The notes: a model not told the origin generated them from the sequence alone. A DNA stretch of 64,000 bases from Kocuria subflava (GCF_012163155.1 NZ_JAAVUN010000012.1:1-64000), one strand, 5' to 3'; shown: positions 8,758-17,126, counted from the stretch's first letter. A program made the numbers and translations.

Positions 8758-9063
8758 TCAACCGCGCACCGCCTCGGCCACGGCCGTCTTGATCCGCGCG
8801 GCCAGGTCGTCGACGAGTTGCTGGCACAGCGCGATCCCGGCCGCACCGTCCTGCTCTTGCCGGCACTCGGACAAGCGTGCCTCGTCGATCGGGATCCGCT
8901 TGGCGGATCCACGAGTGGTGCTGACCTCGATGTACGCGCCGGTCTCACCGGGCCCGTCGGCTCCCAGCCGCATCTTCACAGGAGTGTCCCACGGGACGTC
9001 GGCCGTCTGCATCGCCGCGTTGCCGAAGTTGGACGCGCTCGTGTTGAACGGGCTGCTGATCAT
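8758..9063 (-). CDS. Small hypothetical protein in the island
   Basis: About 101 residues, beginning MISSPFNTSASNFGNAAMQ. The start is fixed by a strong GAAGGAGGGG Shine-Dalgarno seven to nine bases upstream; an in-frame ATG at 9,129 lacks one. No signal peptide or membrane span is seen. The end is a helix rich in Ala, Val and Asp (LVDDLAARIKTAVAEAVRG). Two cysteines occur. I do not recognise the family. It converges on hsdR and lies inside the putative island, so it may be island cargo, a regulator or an immunity factor, but nothing in the sequence shows which. Confidence 0.55.
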   Translation of the reverse strand: MISSPFNTSASNFGNAAMQTADVPWDTPVKMRLGADGPGETGAYIEVSTTRGSAKRIPIDEARLSECRQEQDGAAGIALCQQLVDDLAARIKTAVAEAVRG

Positions 9064-9381
9064 CAATGCCCCTCCTTCCTCGAATGCTCGGCGATCTCGC
9101 AGTGTGGCACCGTTCGGCGAAACCACCACCTCGCTCGGTGTGTCCGACGTTCCAACCTACATTGCAGGACCGCCCGCATCCCCGTCAGCACGCCACCTGG
9201 ACAAGTGCCGGAGCCGTCTCGATCTCATCGCAGTTCGGCGCTTCGGCATCCTCACTCACTGCGATACAAAAGCCAGAGTCGTCGCTATCGGTATGATCTA
9301 TCCAATTGCTCATGCGATAAGCGCTTATGCCGTTGTTCCTGGTCAGGCGCGGTTTCCTTGCAGCCGATCGTAGCCGGACAC
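9064..9381. other. Island right end, no gene recognised
   Basis: About 320 bases between the start of the small minus-strand gene and the methyltransferase fragment. No convincing reading frame, integrase remnant or RNA gene is visible. It must contain the promoter of the minus-strand gene. Confidence 0.5.
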
Positions 9382-9393
9382 CACATCAACGTG
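9382..9393 (+). repeat. Right junction copy of the 12-base near-repeat
   Basis: CACATCAACGTG differs by one base from 188-199 and marks the first recognisable methyltransferase codons on the right side of the island. Confidence 0.4.
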
Positions 9394-9807
9394 GGCGCGA
9401 TCTTCCGATCGGCGGCCGCCCTGGACGTGGATGCAGTGTTGGTGACCCCGCGCTGTGCGGATCCTCTGTACCGGCGGGCCATCCGGGTGTCCATGGGCAC
9501 CGTGTTCCAGGTCCCGTGGGTGCGGTTGGAGCACTGGACAGCGGATCTGCAGACCGTCAAGGACGCCGGGTTCCTGACCGCCGCCATGGCCCTGAAGGAT
9601 GACTCCTTGACCTTGGACCAACTGGGTGCTCGAGTCCGTGGCTCCGGGGAGAAGCTGGCGTTAATCCTGGGCACGGAAGGCAACGGCCTGGGGGAGGCCA
9701 CCATCCATCACGCGGATGTGACGGTGAAGATCCCCATGTCCCACGGCGTGGATTCGCTGAACGTGGCTGCGGCCTCAGCCGTGGCGTTCTGGGAGACGCG
9801 GCCATGA
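9382..9807 (+). pseudogene. 3' fragment of a TrmH/SpoU-family methyltransferase gene
   Basis: The frame encodes HINVGAIFRSAAALDVDAVLV through GTEGNG to IPMSHGVDSLNVAAASAV, which is the C-terminal half of the same family as the gene at 107-697, similar but not identical. Homology begins exactly at the SpoU motif, and nothing upstream looks like the N-terminal half or a translation start. I infer that it is the displaced native 3' half left when the island entered. The open frame runs upstream only as an out-of-frame shadow of hsdR. Confidence 0.8.
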
Positions 9808-9848
9808 GCGGGAGATGACCCGCGGCGTCGTCGTCGTAGTCATGCGAT

Positions 9849-9899
9849 TGTCAGGGAAATGACCCGCTGCGGTGAGCGCAGCGGGTCATTTCCCTGACA
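9849..9899. terminator. Perfect 23-bp hairpin, bidirectional terminator
   Basis: TGTCAGGGAAATGACCCGCTGCG (9,849-9,871) and its exact complement (9,877-9,899) form a 23-bp stem with a 5-base loop. It stands between the convergent methyltransferase fragment and the subtilase gene (stop at 9,910). There is no long T tract, as is common in high-GC actinobacteria. Confidence 0.8.
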
Positions 9900-9909
9900 G
9901 ACGCGGCCC

Positions 9910-11967
9910 TTACCGGTAGGAGCGGTAGATGAACGCCGCCATGGCGTCCCGGTTAGTGGTGTTCAACGGACGGAACGTGCCGTCAGCCCACCCGGTGGTG
10001 ACGCCGCGGTCTGCCAGCCAGTGGATCTCCCGGTAGAACTGCTGCCCGGGCCGCACGTCAGAGAACCGGGAGTTCACCGGTGCCGTGTAGGCCGGGGACC
10101 CTGCCAAGCGGTAGAAGATCGCAGAGGTGGCATCCCGGGTCACGTTGTTGTTGGGGCGGAACGTGCCATCGGACCAGCCCTGCATGATGCCCGCACTCCG
10201 GGCCCAGGTGATCTCCTTGTAGAACGGGTGTGAGGTGGAGATGTCCGTGTAGGGGGAACGCGCCGGGGGAGTGAAGGCCGGTGAACCGGAGACACGGTAG
10301 GCCACGGCGGCCATGGCGTCCCGGTCGATCTTGTTCAGCGGGCGGAAGGTGCCATCCGGCCAGCCGTTGAGGTAGCGGTTGTCACGGACCCACGTGATTT
10401 CCCGGGCGAACTGATTGTTGGCTGACACGTCAGCAAACGGGGCGCCGGAGGCAGCCACGGAGGCCACCGCCCGATTCGGTGCCACCTGCAGAACGCCGAG
10501 TTGTCCGGTGGAGGTGGTCTTCAGCGTGCGCTCGATCTGATCCACGCTCAGGGACGGGTTGGCCTCCTTCATCATGGCCACGGTGCCTGCCACAAAGGGG
10601 GCGGCCATGGAGGTCCCGTACTTGTAGCCGTACATGGGCGTGCCGTAGGTGCGGGTACCGGAGTTCATGGTGGAAACAATGGGCGCAGTCTGGGTGCCAC
10701 CCGGTGCCAGGACGTCAACGGAAGGCCCCCAGTTAGAGTAGGAAGCCCGTGCCCCGTTCTGATCTGCTGCACCCACCACAATGGTGCGTGCGCAGTTGGC
10801 CGGCGGGTAGTTGGCTGCGTCCCGGTTGGCGTTGCCTGCAGAAACCACCACGGGAACGTTGCGGTTGTAGGCGTAGTCAATCGCGGACTGCATGGTGGTG
10901 CTGCATGCGCCCAGCAGATTCAGGGACATGTTGATGACCGTGGCGGGCGTGGGCGCAGTGACACCGTCGATCGTGGCACCGGCGGCCCAGCGGACCCCGG
11001 CCACGATGTCTGATTCGTAACCGTAGGTGCAGGAGCCCAGGACTCGAACGGGCATGATGCGGGCATCGCGTGCCACGCCTGCCACACCTTGAGCGTTGTT
11101 GGTGTTGGCTGCGGCAATGCCTGCCACGTGTGTGCCGTGCCAGGTGGCATTGCATCCGGAGATCTCGTACCGGTCGCCTGGATCGGTGGGATCGGAGTCA
11201 CGGCCGTCACCGTCAATGGCGAACGTGCCGCCGTAGTTGGTGGTCATGTCACGGCCCTGGACCACTTTGCCGTTGATGTCCGGGTGGCTGGAGATTCCGG
11301 TGTCCACCACGGCAATCACCTGGCCGCGCCCCGTGGCCCCGGACCATGCGGCAGGAACGTTGCGGCCCAGCACGTTGTACTGCAGGTTCAACAGGGGGTC
11401 ATTGGTGGCAGCAGCCAGGGCCAGGCGGTCCGGTTCGGCGTAGTCCACACGCGGGTCCGCTTCCAGCTCCGTGATCAGCTCCTCCTGGGCCTGTGGATCC
11501 AGGGTGTCCTGGAAGGCCATGACGTCAGTGCCGTCATCCAGGGTGTTGATGGTTTCCGGGGTTTCCGACTCACTCAGCCCGGCTTCCTGGGCCACACCAG
11601 CGGAGTCAGCGGCTTCGGCCACCACGTCCTCCTTGAGGGAATCGTCCGTGGCGGGTTCGTGGAACTTGACCATCAGGCGGTCCGTGTCCTGGGGGAGCTC
11701 ATCCGGGGAGGTGGGCCCCTGAACATCGGTGGCCTCGGCCGTGACGGCCGCAATGGCATCGGACTCGCGCTCTTCCGTGAGCTTACCGTCCAGGGCATTC
11801 GGTGCGGGGGATTCGACGACGCCGTCCGGTGCACCACCTTCTGTGGCCGTGGCTGCGGTGGCACCGATCAGAGGTGCTGCCACCAGTGCCACGGTCAAAC
11901 TCAGGGCGGCGCTGGGGCGTAAGAGGGCGTGGGGGAACCGAGAAGGCAATGGCATGGGGAGATGCAT
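9910..11967 (-). CDS. Secreted S8 subtilisin-like serine protease with three SLH domains
   Basis: 685-residue exported protease. An N-terminal signal peptide (basic residues, then a hydrophobic run at about 18-40) precedes a propeptide-like region (about 95-185, ending VDYAEPD). The S8 catalytic domain has Asp222 in AVVDTGIS, His277 in HGTHVAG and Ser453 in GTSMAAP. The C-terminus (about 511-685) carries three S-layer-homology repeats, each with an FxDV...F..EI.W and GWxDGTFRP pattern. Family knowledge: SLH domains bind pyruvylated secondary cell-wall polysaccharide, so the enzyme is probably displayed on the wall. The cluster downstream encodes a polysaccharide pyruvyl transferase. An alternative start is the ATG at 11,955, which has AAGGA upstream at a better distance. 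The gene is monocistronic, with a strong hairpin beyond its stop. Confidence 0.93.
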   Translation of the reverse strand: MHLPMPLPSRFPHALLRPSAALSLTVALVAAPLIGATAATATEGGAPDGVVESPAPNALDGKLTEERESDAIAAVTAEATDVQGPTSPDELPQDTDRLMVKFHEPATDDSLKEDVVAEAADSAGVAQEAGLSESETPETINTLDDGTDVMAFQDTLDPQAQEELITELEADPRVDYAEPDRLALAAATNDPLLNLQYNVLGRNVPAAWSGATGRGQVIAVVDTGISSHPDINGKVVQGRDMTTNYGGTFAIDGDGRDSDPTDPGDRYEISGCNATWHGTHVAGIAAANTNNAQGVAGVARDARIMPVRVLGSCTYGYESDIVAGVRWAAGATIDGVTAPTPATVINMSLNLLGACSTTMQSAIDYAYNRNVPVVVSAGNANRDAANYPPANCARTIVVGAADQNGARASYSNWGPSVDVLAPGGTQTAPIVSTMNSGTRTYGTPMYGYKYGTSMAAPFVAGTVAMMKEANPSLSVDQIERTLKTTSTGQLGVLQVAPNRAVASVAASGAPFADVSANNQFAREITWVRDNRYLNGWPDGTFRPLNKIDRDAMAAVAYRVSGSPAFTPPARSPYTDISTSHPFYKEITWARSAGIMQGWSDGTFRPNNNVTRDATSAIFYRLAGSPAYTAPVNSRFSDVRPGQQFYREIHWLADRGVTTGWADGTFRPLNTTNRDAMAAFIYRSYR

Positions 11968-12234
11968 CCTTGGGAACTGGGGGGAACTGGGACCGGGGGA
12001 AGTCCTGTCAGATGATGCAAAGTCAACTGACCCAGACCACCTTACGAAATGAACCCGCAGATCGCAGGCTTTGACGTGATGTTTTTGTGATCTTGCCCGC
12101 GCCGTGCGCGGACCCCTGAGTCCCCGGAGACCCCTGGTGTAGACTTTTCGGCTGGTGTCCTCCGTGACACCCGCAACCCAGCGTCATCGTGCCTGGCAGA
12201 ATCCAGTCACCCAAGAGCCAAGGAATTCACGCTC

Positions 12235-12495
12235 ATGAAGAACGACATCCACCCGGATTACCACCCGGTTCTGTTCCGCGATCTGGCATCCGGCAAGACT
12301 TTCCTGACCCGCTCCACCGCCACCTCGGCCAAGACCGAGCAGTGGGAGGACGGCAACGAGTACCCGTTGATCGAGGTTGAGATCTCCTCCGAGTCTCACC
12401 CGTTCTACACCGGCAAGCAGCGGATCATGGACTCCGCCGGCCGCGTGGAGCGCTTCAACGCTCGCTTCAAGAACTTCGGCAAGCCCTCCAACTGA
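12235..12495 (+). CDS. rpmE2: 50S ribosomal protein L31 type B (zinc-independent)
   Basis: 86-residue ribosomal protein L31 paralogue. It lacks the CxxC zinc pairs of RpmE and has the type B features: [16 protein letters not shown] at the start, SHPFYTGKQ in the centre and RFNARF near the end. Family knowledge: RpmE2 replaces zinc-binding L31 under zinc limitation and is often repressed by Zur. I looked for a Zur-type palindrome in the 267 bases upstream and saw no clear one. AAGGA lies about ten bases before the ATG. A hairpin follows the stop. The upstream region otherwise separates it from the divergent subtilase gene. Confidence 0.95.
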   Translation: MKNDIHPDYHPVLFRDLASGKTFLTRSTATSAKTEQWEDGNEYPLIEVEISSESHPFYTGKQRIMDSAGRVERFNARFKNFGKPSN

Positions 12496-12574
12496 TCCGT
12501 TCCCGCCACCCAGGGCAAGGGTTTCGGACCCACCCCGGGTGGCCACACGACGAACGGGGGGCTTGCTCCCACCA

Positions 12575-12612
12575 CGGCGGTGGTAACTGCGATTCTGCGG
12601 TGACCACCGCCG
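12575..12612 (+). terminator. Hairpin downstream of rpmE2
   Basis: CGGCGGTGGT (12,575-12,584) pairs with ACCACCGCCG (12,603-12,612) around an 18-base loop, about 80 bases after the rpmE2 stop. No T tract follows, so termination is plausible but not certain. Confidence 0.45.
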
Positions 12613-12675
12613 CGTTCGTGCCAGGATCGGCGACAACGGGCCGGCTCTCCCGCCTGTCCCGCTAGGCTGCATGTG

Positions 12676-14529
12676 ATGCACCCCCCACATCTGTCCACAC
12701 CAACGCGCCGTCTCTTGCCCGCAACGCCCGTCCGATCGCACGCACCCGTCTCCCGCAGGGTCCGGGCCGGCACGGCTCTCGGCTTGGTTACGCTGCTCCT
12801 GCTGGTCGGCTGCGGCTCCGAACAGCCCCAGGAGCCTGCATCCCCGCAGCCCGGGGATCCGTGGCCGTTGAGCCCGCCCCCTGATGACCCCATGGCCTGG
12901 ATCGCCGAGCAACGCGATCCCGCAACGGCCACCGCCTCAACCACGGGGTCGGTTGACGACGACGCACTGACGGTTGGGATCGGCGGTGCCGGCACGGGCA
13001 CCCAGTACACGGCTGCAGGCGCGGGAATATCCTTCGAGGCCACCGATCTTGCCGATGATCGGCTCAGCGCCGAGAACCCGGACCTGGTGCGCATCCTGAA
13101 GCAACTGGACCAGCCGACACTACGGTTCGGTGGCAATTCGGTGGACCGGCGACTCTTCTTCACCGACTCCCAGGAAACTGCTCCCCAGGATTGGCCCCTA
13201 CGCTCCGGCGAGCGCATCACCACGGTGACCCCGGAGGACCTTGCCCGCCTGGCGGAACTGGCACAGGCCACCGACGCTCATGTGATCCTCAGCGTCAATC
13301 TGGCCGACGGCGATCCCGAACGTGCCGCATCCATGGTCGGTCACGCCCACACGGCCCTGGGAGACCGTCTGGTGGGTGTGATGATCGGTAATGAACCCAA
13401 CGGTTACGCCTTGGGTGAGGACAATCCCCTGAGCATCAAGGACGCTGACTGGGACACCGATCAGTTCCGCAGTCAGTGGCGTTCCTACGTCCAGGCCATC
13501 CGGGCCGAGGTCCCGGAAACGACGATCGTGGGTCCCGGTGCCTATGACGCCGAATGGTGGCGCACGGTGACGGAGGCCGGTGTCAGGGACACGGTCCTGG
13601 CGGTGCACCAGTATCCGCTGTCCGAGTGCGGCGATCCGGATGACACGGGTTTCCAGTCGGGCAGTGAGCCGACCATCGAGAACACCGTGTCCCAGCAGAC
13701 CCGCGATCGAGTGGACACCTTGCTGGGCCGGGCGGTGGAGTTGGCCGACCGGGCTCAGATGGACACGTGGGTCACGGAGACCTCGGCCTCCTCCTGTTCC
13801 GGGTCCAATGAACTGACCGAAACGCTTGCGGCCGGGCTCTACACGGCGGACTACGTACTGCGCGCCCAGTTGCTCGGGGTGGACCGGGTGGACTTTCACT
13901 CGTCCTTGCTGCCGTGCAAGGGCGGACCGCCGATGTCGGTGATCTGCGCCTCAGGGACCGTTCAGAACCCGGGCGATGCTCTTGTTCCACGGACCAACGG
14001 ACTGGCGTTGGCGGTGGTGGGCTCACTACCCACCGGTGAGTTCCGCAACACCACGGTCACGCCGGCCGACGGCGGGGAATCGGGTCCCGGCGCGCAGGCT
14101 CGCGATGTTGTGACCTACGCGATCGCTCACGACGACGGTTCCACCTCGGTGATCCTGGTGGACTTCCGTGACCCCGAGCAGGCCCAGGCCCAAGCTGTCA
14201 CGTTGAATCTTCCGCACGGGGTCGCCGGGGCGCGGCAAACCACCTTCGGCGGATCCGATCTTCGCGACAACTACCCGGAGACCACGTTGTTCGACGGTCA
14301 CCCATCGGCCGAAAGTCCCACAACCGAGGATGCCGACGGGGTGGCGCTGGATGTGCGCGGGGCGATAACTGCGGTACCCGACGGCGCGCCGTCGGTGGAC
14401 GGTTACGGCCTGCCGCTGATGCCTCCGGACATCCAGAGCGAGGTCAGCGGGGTGGCAGAGGGTGACAGCGTCATCCACACCACGATCGAGCCCGGCAGCG
14501 TGTCAGTGATTTCGACCAGACCCATATGA
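12676..14529 (+). CDS. Exported lipoprotein with GH79-like glycoside hydrolase domain
   Basis: About 617 residues. A basic N-terminus leads to a hydrophobic run and lipobox LLVGC (lipidated Cys near 46), so it should be anchored outside the membrane. The domain from about 100 resembles the (beta/alpha)8 barrel of GH79 (heparanase and beta-glucuronidase type): LRFGGNSVDRR, acid/base Glu in IGNEPN (about 240), nucleophile candidate Glu in WVTETS (about 368), then a C-terminal beta domain. GH79 enzymes act on glucuronide linkages, which would fit trimming of a uronic-acid wall polymer made by the cluster that follows. No good Shine-Dalgarno is seen. TAGGCT at 12,663 lies seven bases before the ATG, so a leaderless transcript is possible. 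A GTG at 12,673 is an alternative start. Confidence 0.7.
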   Translation: MHPPHLSTPTRRLLPATPVRSHAPVSRRVRAGTALGLVTLLLLVGCGSEQPQEPASPQPGDPWPLSPPPDDPMAWIAEQRDPATATASTTGSVDDDALTVGIGGAGTGTQYTAAGAGISFEATDLADDRLSAENPDLVRILKQLDQPTLRFGGNSVDRRLFFTDSQETAPQDWPLRSGERITTVTPEDLARLAELAQATDAHVILSVNLADGDPERAASMVGHAHTALGDRLVGVMIGNEPNGYALGEDNPLSIKDADWDTDQFRSQWRSYVQAIRAEVPETTIVGPGAYDAEWWRTVTEAGVRDTVLAVHQYPLSECGDPDDTGFQSGSEPTIENTVSQQTRDRVDTLLGRAVELADRAQMDTWVTETSASSCSGSNELTETLAAGLYTADYVLRAQLLGVDRVDFHSSLLPCKGGPPMSVICASGTVQNPGDALVPRTNGLALAVVGSLPTGEFRNTTVTPADGGESGPGAQARDVVTYAIAHDDGSTSVILVDFRDPEQAQAQAVTLNLPHGVAGARQTTFGGSDLRDNYPETTLFDGHPSAESPTTEDADGVALDVRGAITAVPDGAPSVDGYGLPLMPPDIQSEVSGVAEGDSVIHTTIEPGSVSVISTRPI

Positions 14530-14593
14530 TGGAACAATCACCGCTGAGCAGGAAGGTGTCCACCACTTGGCCGACACTGTCTCCTGCCGTGGG

Positions 14594-14612
14594 TTAGGGT
14601 GACCTCACCTAA
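14594..14612. promoter_or_regulatory. DtxR/IdeR-type iron box upstream of the LCP gene
   Basis: The 19-base sequence TTAGGGTGACCTCACCTAA agrees with the DtxR/IdeR consensus TTAGGTTAGSCTAACCTAA at 15 of 19 positions, including both outer TTAGG/CCTAA arms. It lies 39 bases before the start of the LCP gene and after the stop of the lipoprotein gene, a sensible place for a repressor to block transcription when iron is plentiful. Confidence 0.6.
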
Positions 14613-14651
14613 TCCCCACCCACACTGTCCCACGAACCGGAGGACGTGCCC

Positions 14652-15722
14652 ATGGCCCGCGACATCCAAGATGATCTGTTCGGCGACTCATCGCAGAACG
14701 CGGCGGATGACACCCGCAACGAACGCCCCAAGCGCACCGGGCGGAAGGTCCTGCTGGGGTTCTTGATCTTTTTCTTGGTGGTCGTGATCGGCGTGGTGGC
14801 AGCGATCTTCATCTACGTCAACTCCCTGAGCCGTAGCTACGACGACAACGTCACGGCCGTGCCTTCCGCCTCCGCCTTTCCGGAAGGAGACCGGCCCGAA
14901 GACACCGAAGGCACCACGATCCTTCTGCTCGGATCGGATGCCCGGCCCGAAGGCGGTGGGGAAGGTGGCCGAGAGGGCGAACGCGCGGACTCCATCATGC
15001 TGCTGAACATCCCCGCTGACGGCGGCGAGGTGTACGTGATGTCCATCATGCGCGACACCTGGGTGGACATCCCCGGAGTCGGCGAGGCCAAGATCAATGC
15101 CGCCTACCAGAACGGCGGGATGCCGCTGATGGTCGAGACCCTTGAGGGTCTGTTCGGGACGCACATCGATGAGGTGATGGCCGTGGACTTCGCCGGGTTC
15201 GAAGGCATGACCGATGCACTGGACGGGGTCACCGTTGATGTCCCCGAATCCTTCACCGCCGATGACGGCACGCAGTTCACCGCAGGGCCCACCACCATGG
15301 ACGGGGCCACGGCGCTGACCTTCGTGCGCGAACGCCACGCATTCACGGACAGCGACTACACCCGCGTGGAGAATCAGCGGGCCTACATCCGGGCCGTGCT
15401 TGACCGGTTCTTGGAGCCGTCCACGTTGGCCAATCCCGGCAAGATCTCCGACGTCGTGGAAACCATCTCCCCTTACCTCACGGTGTCCGAGGGCATGGAC
15501 TCCGGGTACATCCGAGGACTCGTCCCGGATCTGGTGGGCACCACCAACTCGGACATCCACATGTTCACGGTTCCCACCAACGGTGTGGGTACCTCCGCAG
15601 ACGGACAGTCCATCGTGATTGCCGATCAGGAGGCCATGCAGCAAGTGGGTGAAGCCATCGACGACGGCACGTTGGATGACTACTACGCCCAGCACAGCGA
15701 TGATGACGGGAGCGGCCTCTAG
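14652..15722 (+). CDS. LytR-CpsA-Psr (LCP) family cell-wall polymer ligase
   Basis: About 356 residues: a charged cytoplasmic N-terminus, one membrane span (about 33-57) and an extracellular LCP domain from about 88. Visible LCP landmarks are LLLGSDARPE, RADSIMLLNI, VMSIMRDTWVDIPG (catalytic-site Arg), KINAAYQNGG, DGVTVDVPE and the RERHAFTDSDYTRVENQR block. Family knowledge: LCP enzymes transfer polyprenyl-linked glycans to peptidoglycan, so this is the likely ligase for the polymer made by the downstream cluster. ATG 14,652 is chosen because GGAGG lies eight bases upstream; the in-frame GTG at 14,646 is too close to it. An iron box precedes the gene, which is unusual for this family. Confidence 0.9.
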   Translation: MARDIQDDLFGDSSQNAADDTRNERPKRTGRKVLLGFLIFFLVVVIGVVAAIFIYVNSLSRSYDDNVTAVPSASAFPEGDRPEDTEGTTILLLGSDARPEGGGEGGREGERADSIMLLNIPADGGEVYVMSIMRDTWVDIPGVGEAKINAAYQNGGMPLMVETLEGLFGTHIDEVMAVDFAGFEGMTDALDGVTVDVPESFTADDGTQFTAGPTTMDGATALTFVRERHAFTDSDYTRVENQRAYIRAVLDRFLEPSTLANPGKISDVVETISPYLTVSEGMDSGYIRGLVPDLVGTTNSDIHMFTVPTNGVGTSADGQSIVIADQEAMQQVGEAIDDGTLDDYYAQHSDDDGSGL

Positions 15723-15782
15723 GACTCGCCGAGCAGATCCTCTGCCCCCACGGGTCTGCCCGAGTCACCCAGGACCACCCCC

Positions 15783-17126
15783 ATGAATGTCCTCCTCCTC
15801 ACCCACTCCTACTGGCCAGAGCATTCCCCTCCGCAACGGCGCTGGCAGTCCCTGATCCGCCACCTGCGCACCCGAGGCTGGCAGGTCACGGTGGTGACAC
15901 CCGTGGCCCACTACAGCCACGGTCCCGACTACACCCGCAGCACTCGCGGTCGGGTGTGGGGAACCCAGCTCGGGCCCCTCGGGGAACGGATTCGACGGGT
16001 GCCGTACCTCACCGGAGGCGATGACCGATTCAGCAAGCTGGTGGACCAAGTGTTCACCGCTACAGGCAGCGGACTGCGAGCAGTCACGACGCCGCGCCCA
16101 GACGTCGTCGTCGTCACCGCACCGTCGCTGCCCCTGCTTGCCGCGGGATGGTGTGCGGCCAAGCTGTGGCGGGTGCCCCTGGTGGTGGAGATGCGTGACG
16201 CGTGGCCGAACCTTGTCACCGACTCCGGGGTGGCGCTGGGCCTGGCCCAAAAGGTGATCAACCGGGCTGTGGAGTTTGTCCAGAACCAGGCCGACACGGT
16301 GGTCACCGTGACCGAAGGGTTTGCCGAGACCCTCCGGGAGCGCGGTGTGGGGAGCGTGGTCACCGTGCGCAACGGGGTGCAACTGTCGCGCACACCACTG
16401 CTGCCACCGGTCCCGCCACGTGCTCACCTTGAGGTTTTGTACCTGGGCAACCACGGCGAAAGCCAGCGCCTGGAGCGGTTGATCGACGCGGCGGGTCTGG
16501 TGGGCAGCAGCATGCACCTGACGATGGTGGGGCAAGGGTCCCAGAAGGCTTCCCTTGTGGCCCACGCCGCCCGCACCGGGGTGCCGGTCCGATTCCTGGA
16601 CCCTGTGTTCCGCAAGGACGTCTTCGCCTTGTACGAGCAGGCCGACTCCTTGGTGATCTCGCTACGCGACGACTGGAAGTCCTTTGAGGCGACGATCCCC
16701 TCCAAGACCTACGAGGTCCTGGCCGTTGGCCGCCATGTCACCGGTGTGGTCAAGGGAGAGGCGGCACGGGTGCTCGAAGACTCGGGGGCCGGCCACATTG
16801 CCAACGGCACCGCCGAGGACATTGCCAGGGTGTGGCGGCAACTGGCTGCAGACCGCACCCTTCTGGACGTCAAGGACTCCGGACGACTGTGGGTTGCCAA
16901 CCACGCCGACTACAAAGATCTGGCCGGGCAGTATGACGCGCTGTTGCGCGGGTTGCTGTCCCGTGTTGCGCCAAGCGCGTCGACTGCAAAGCCTGCCGAG
17001 GCCGCCGGGGCTACAGGGGCTGCCGGGGCGACAGTGGCTGCAGGGGCTACGCAGGCTGACCACGCGCCACCTGCTCAAGGCGCAATCCCCGAGTTCGCCG
17101 AGCGAAGGGACCCTACCCGTGGCTGA
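15783..17126 (+). CDS. GT4-type glycosyltransferase (WbuB-like)
   Basis: 447-residue GT-B fold enzyme. The N-terminal acceptor half starts MNVLLLTHSYWPEHSPPQRR, the glycine-rich entry typical of WbuB/Cap-type GT4 proteins, and has VVEMRDAWPN and VTEGFAETLRERG. The C-terminal donor half has LYLGNHGESQRLERLI, the TMVGQGSQ glycine loop and IPSKTYEVLAVGR (the E..E-type nucleotide-sugar region). It should add a sugar to a lipid-linked glycan at the inner membrane face. The C-terminus carries an 18-base tandem repeat giving AAGAT repeats (17,001-17,054), a variable tail outside the fold. First glycosyltransferase of the locus, 60 bases after the LCP gene; the next gene starts inside its last eight bases. 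Confidence 0.85.
   Translation: MNVLLLTHSYWPEHSPPQRRWQSLIRHLRTRGWQVTVVTPVAHYSHGPDYTRSTRGRVWGTQLGPLGERIRRVPYLTGGDDRFSKLVDQVFTATGSGLRAVTTPRPDVVVVTAPSLPLLAAGWCAAKLWRVPLVVEMRDAWPNLVTDSGVALGLAQKVINRAVEFVQNQADTVVTVTEGFAETLRERGVGSVVTVRNGVQLSRTPLLPPVPPRAHLEVLYLGNHGESQRLERLIDAAGLVGSSMHLTMVGQGSQKASLVAHAARTGVPVRFLDPVFRKDVFALYEQADSLVISLRDDWKSFEATIPSKTYEVLAVGRHVTGVVKGEAARVLEDSGAGHIANGTAEDIARVWRQLAADRTLLDVKDSGRLWVANHADYKDLAGQYDALLRGLLSRVAPSASTAKPAEAAGATGAAGATVAAGATQADHAPPAQGAIPEFAERRDPTRG
17001..17054 (+). repeat. Three copies of an 18-base repeat coding AAGAT
   Basis: Three imperfect 18-base units in the glycosyltransferase 3' end encode Ala-Ala-Gly-Ala-Thr-x. They lie outside the conserved GT4 fold, so copy-number change should be tolerated. 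Confidence 0.7.

Larger units (their letters stand above)
200..9393. mobile_element. Putative type I restriction/anticodon-nuclease island inserted in a TrmH-family gene
   Basis: About 9.2 kb lies between the in-frame junction in the left methyltransferase gene and the headless 3' half of a second methyltransferase at 9,382-9,807. It carries hsdM, mrr, hsdS, a PrrC-like gene, hsdR and a small minus-strand gene. Near-identical 12-base segments (CACACCAACGTG at left, CACATCAACGTG at right) sit at the two junctions, in the codons for the conserved SpoU motif. No integrase, transposase or terminal inverted repeat is visible, so the entry mechanism is unknown. Homologous recombination between related methyltransferase genes is an alternative to site-specific integration. 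The boundaries are inferred. Confidence 0.55.

Noticed and set aside
8260-9360. Upstream part of the open frame leading into the methyltransferase fragment
   Set aside because: It is out of frame with hsdR, Arg/Ser-rich and lacks TrmH features; the frame is open only by chance in high-GC sequence.
12000-12234. Zur box upstream of rpmE2
   Set aside because: Zinc control is expected for rpmE2, but no convincing Zur-type inverted repeat could be seen, so none is reported.
15929-17078. Antisense frames opposite the first glycosyltransferase
   Set aside because: No coding signature, and the plus-strand GT4 is unambiguous.
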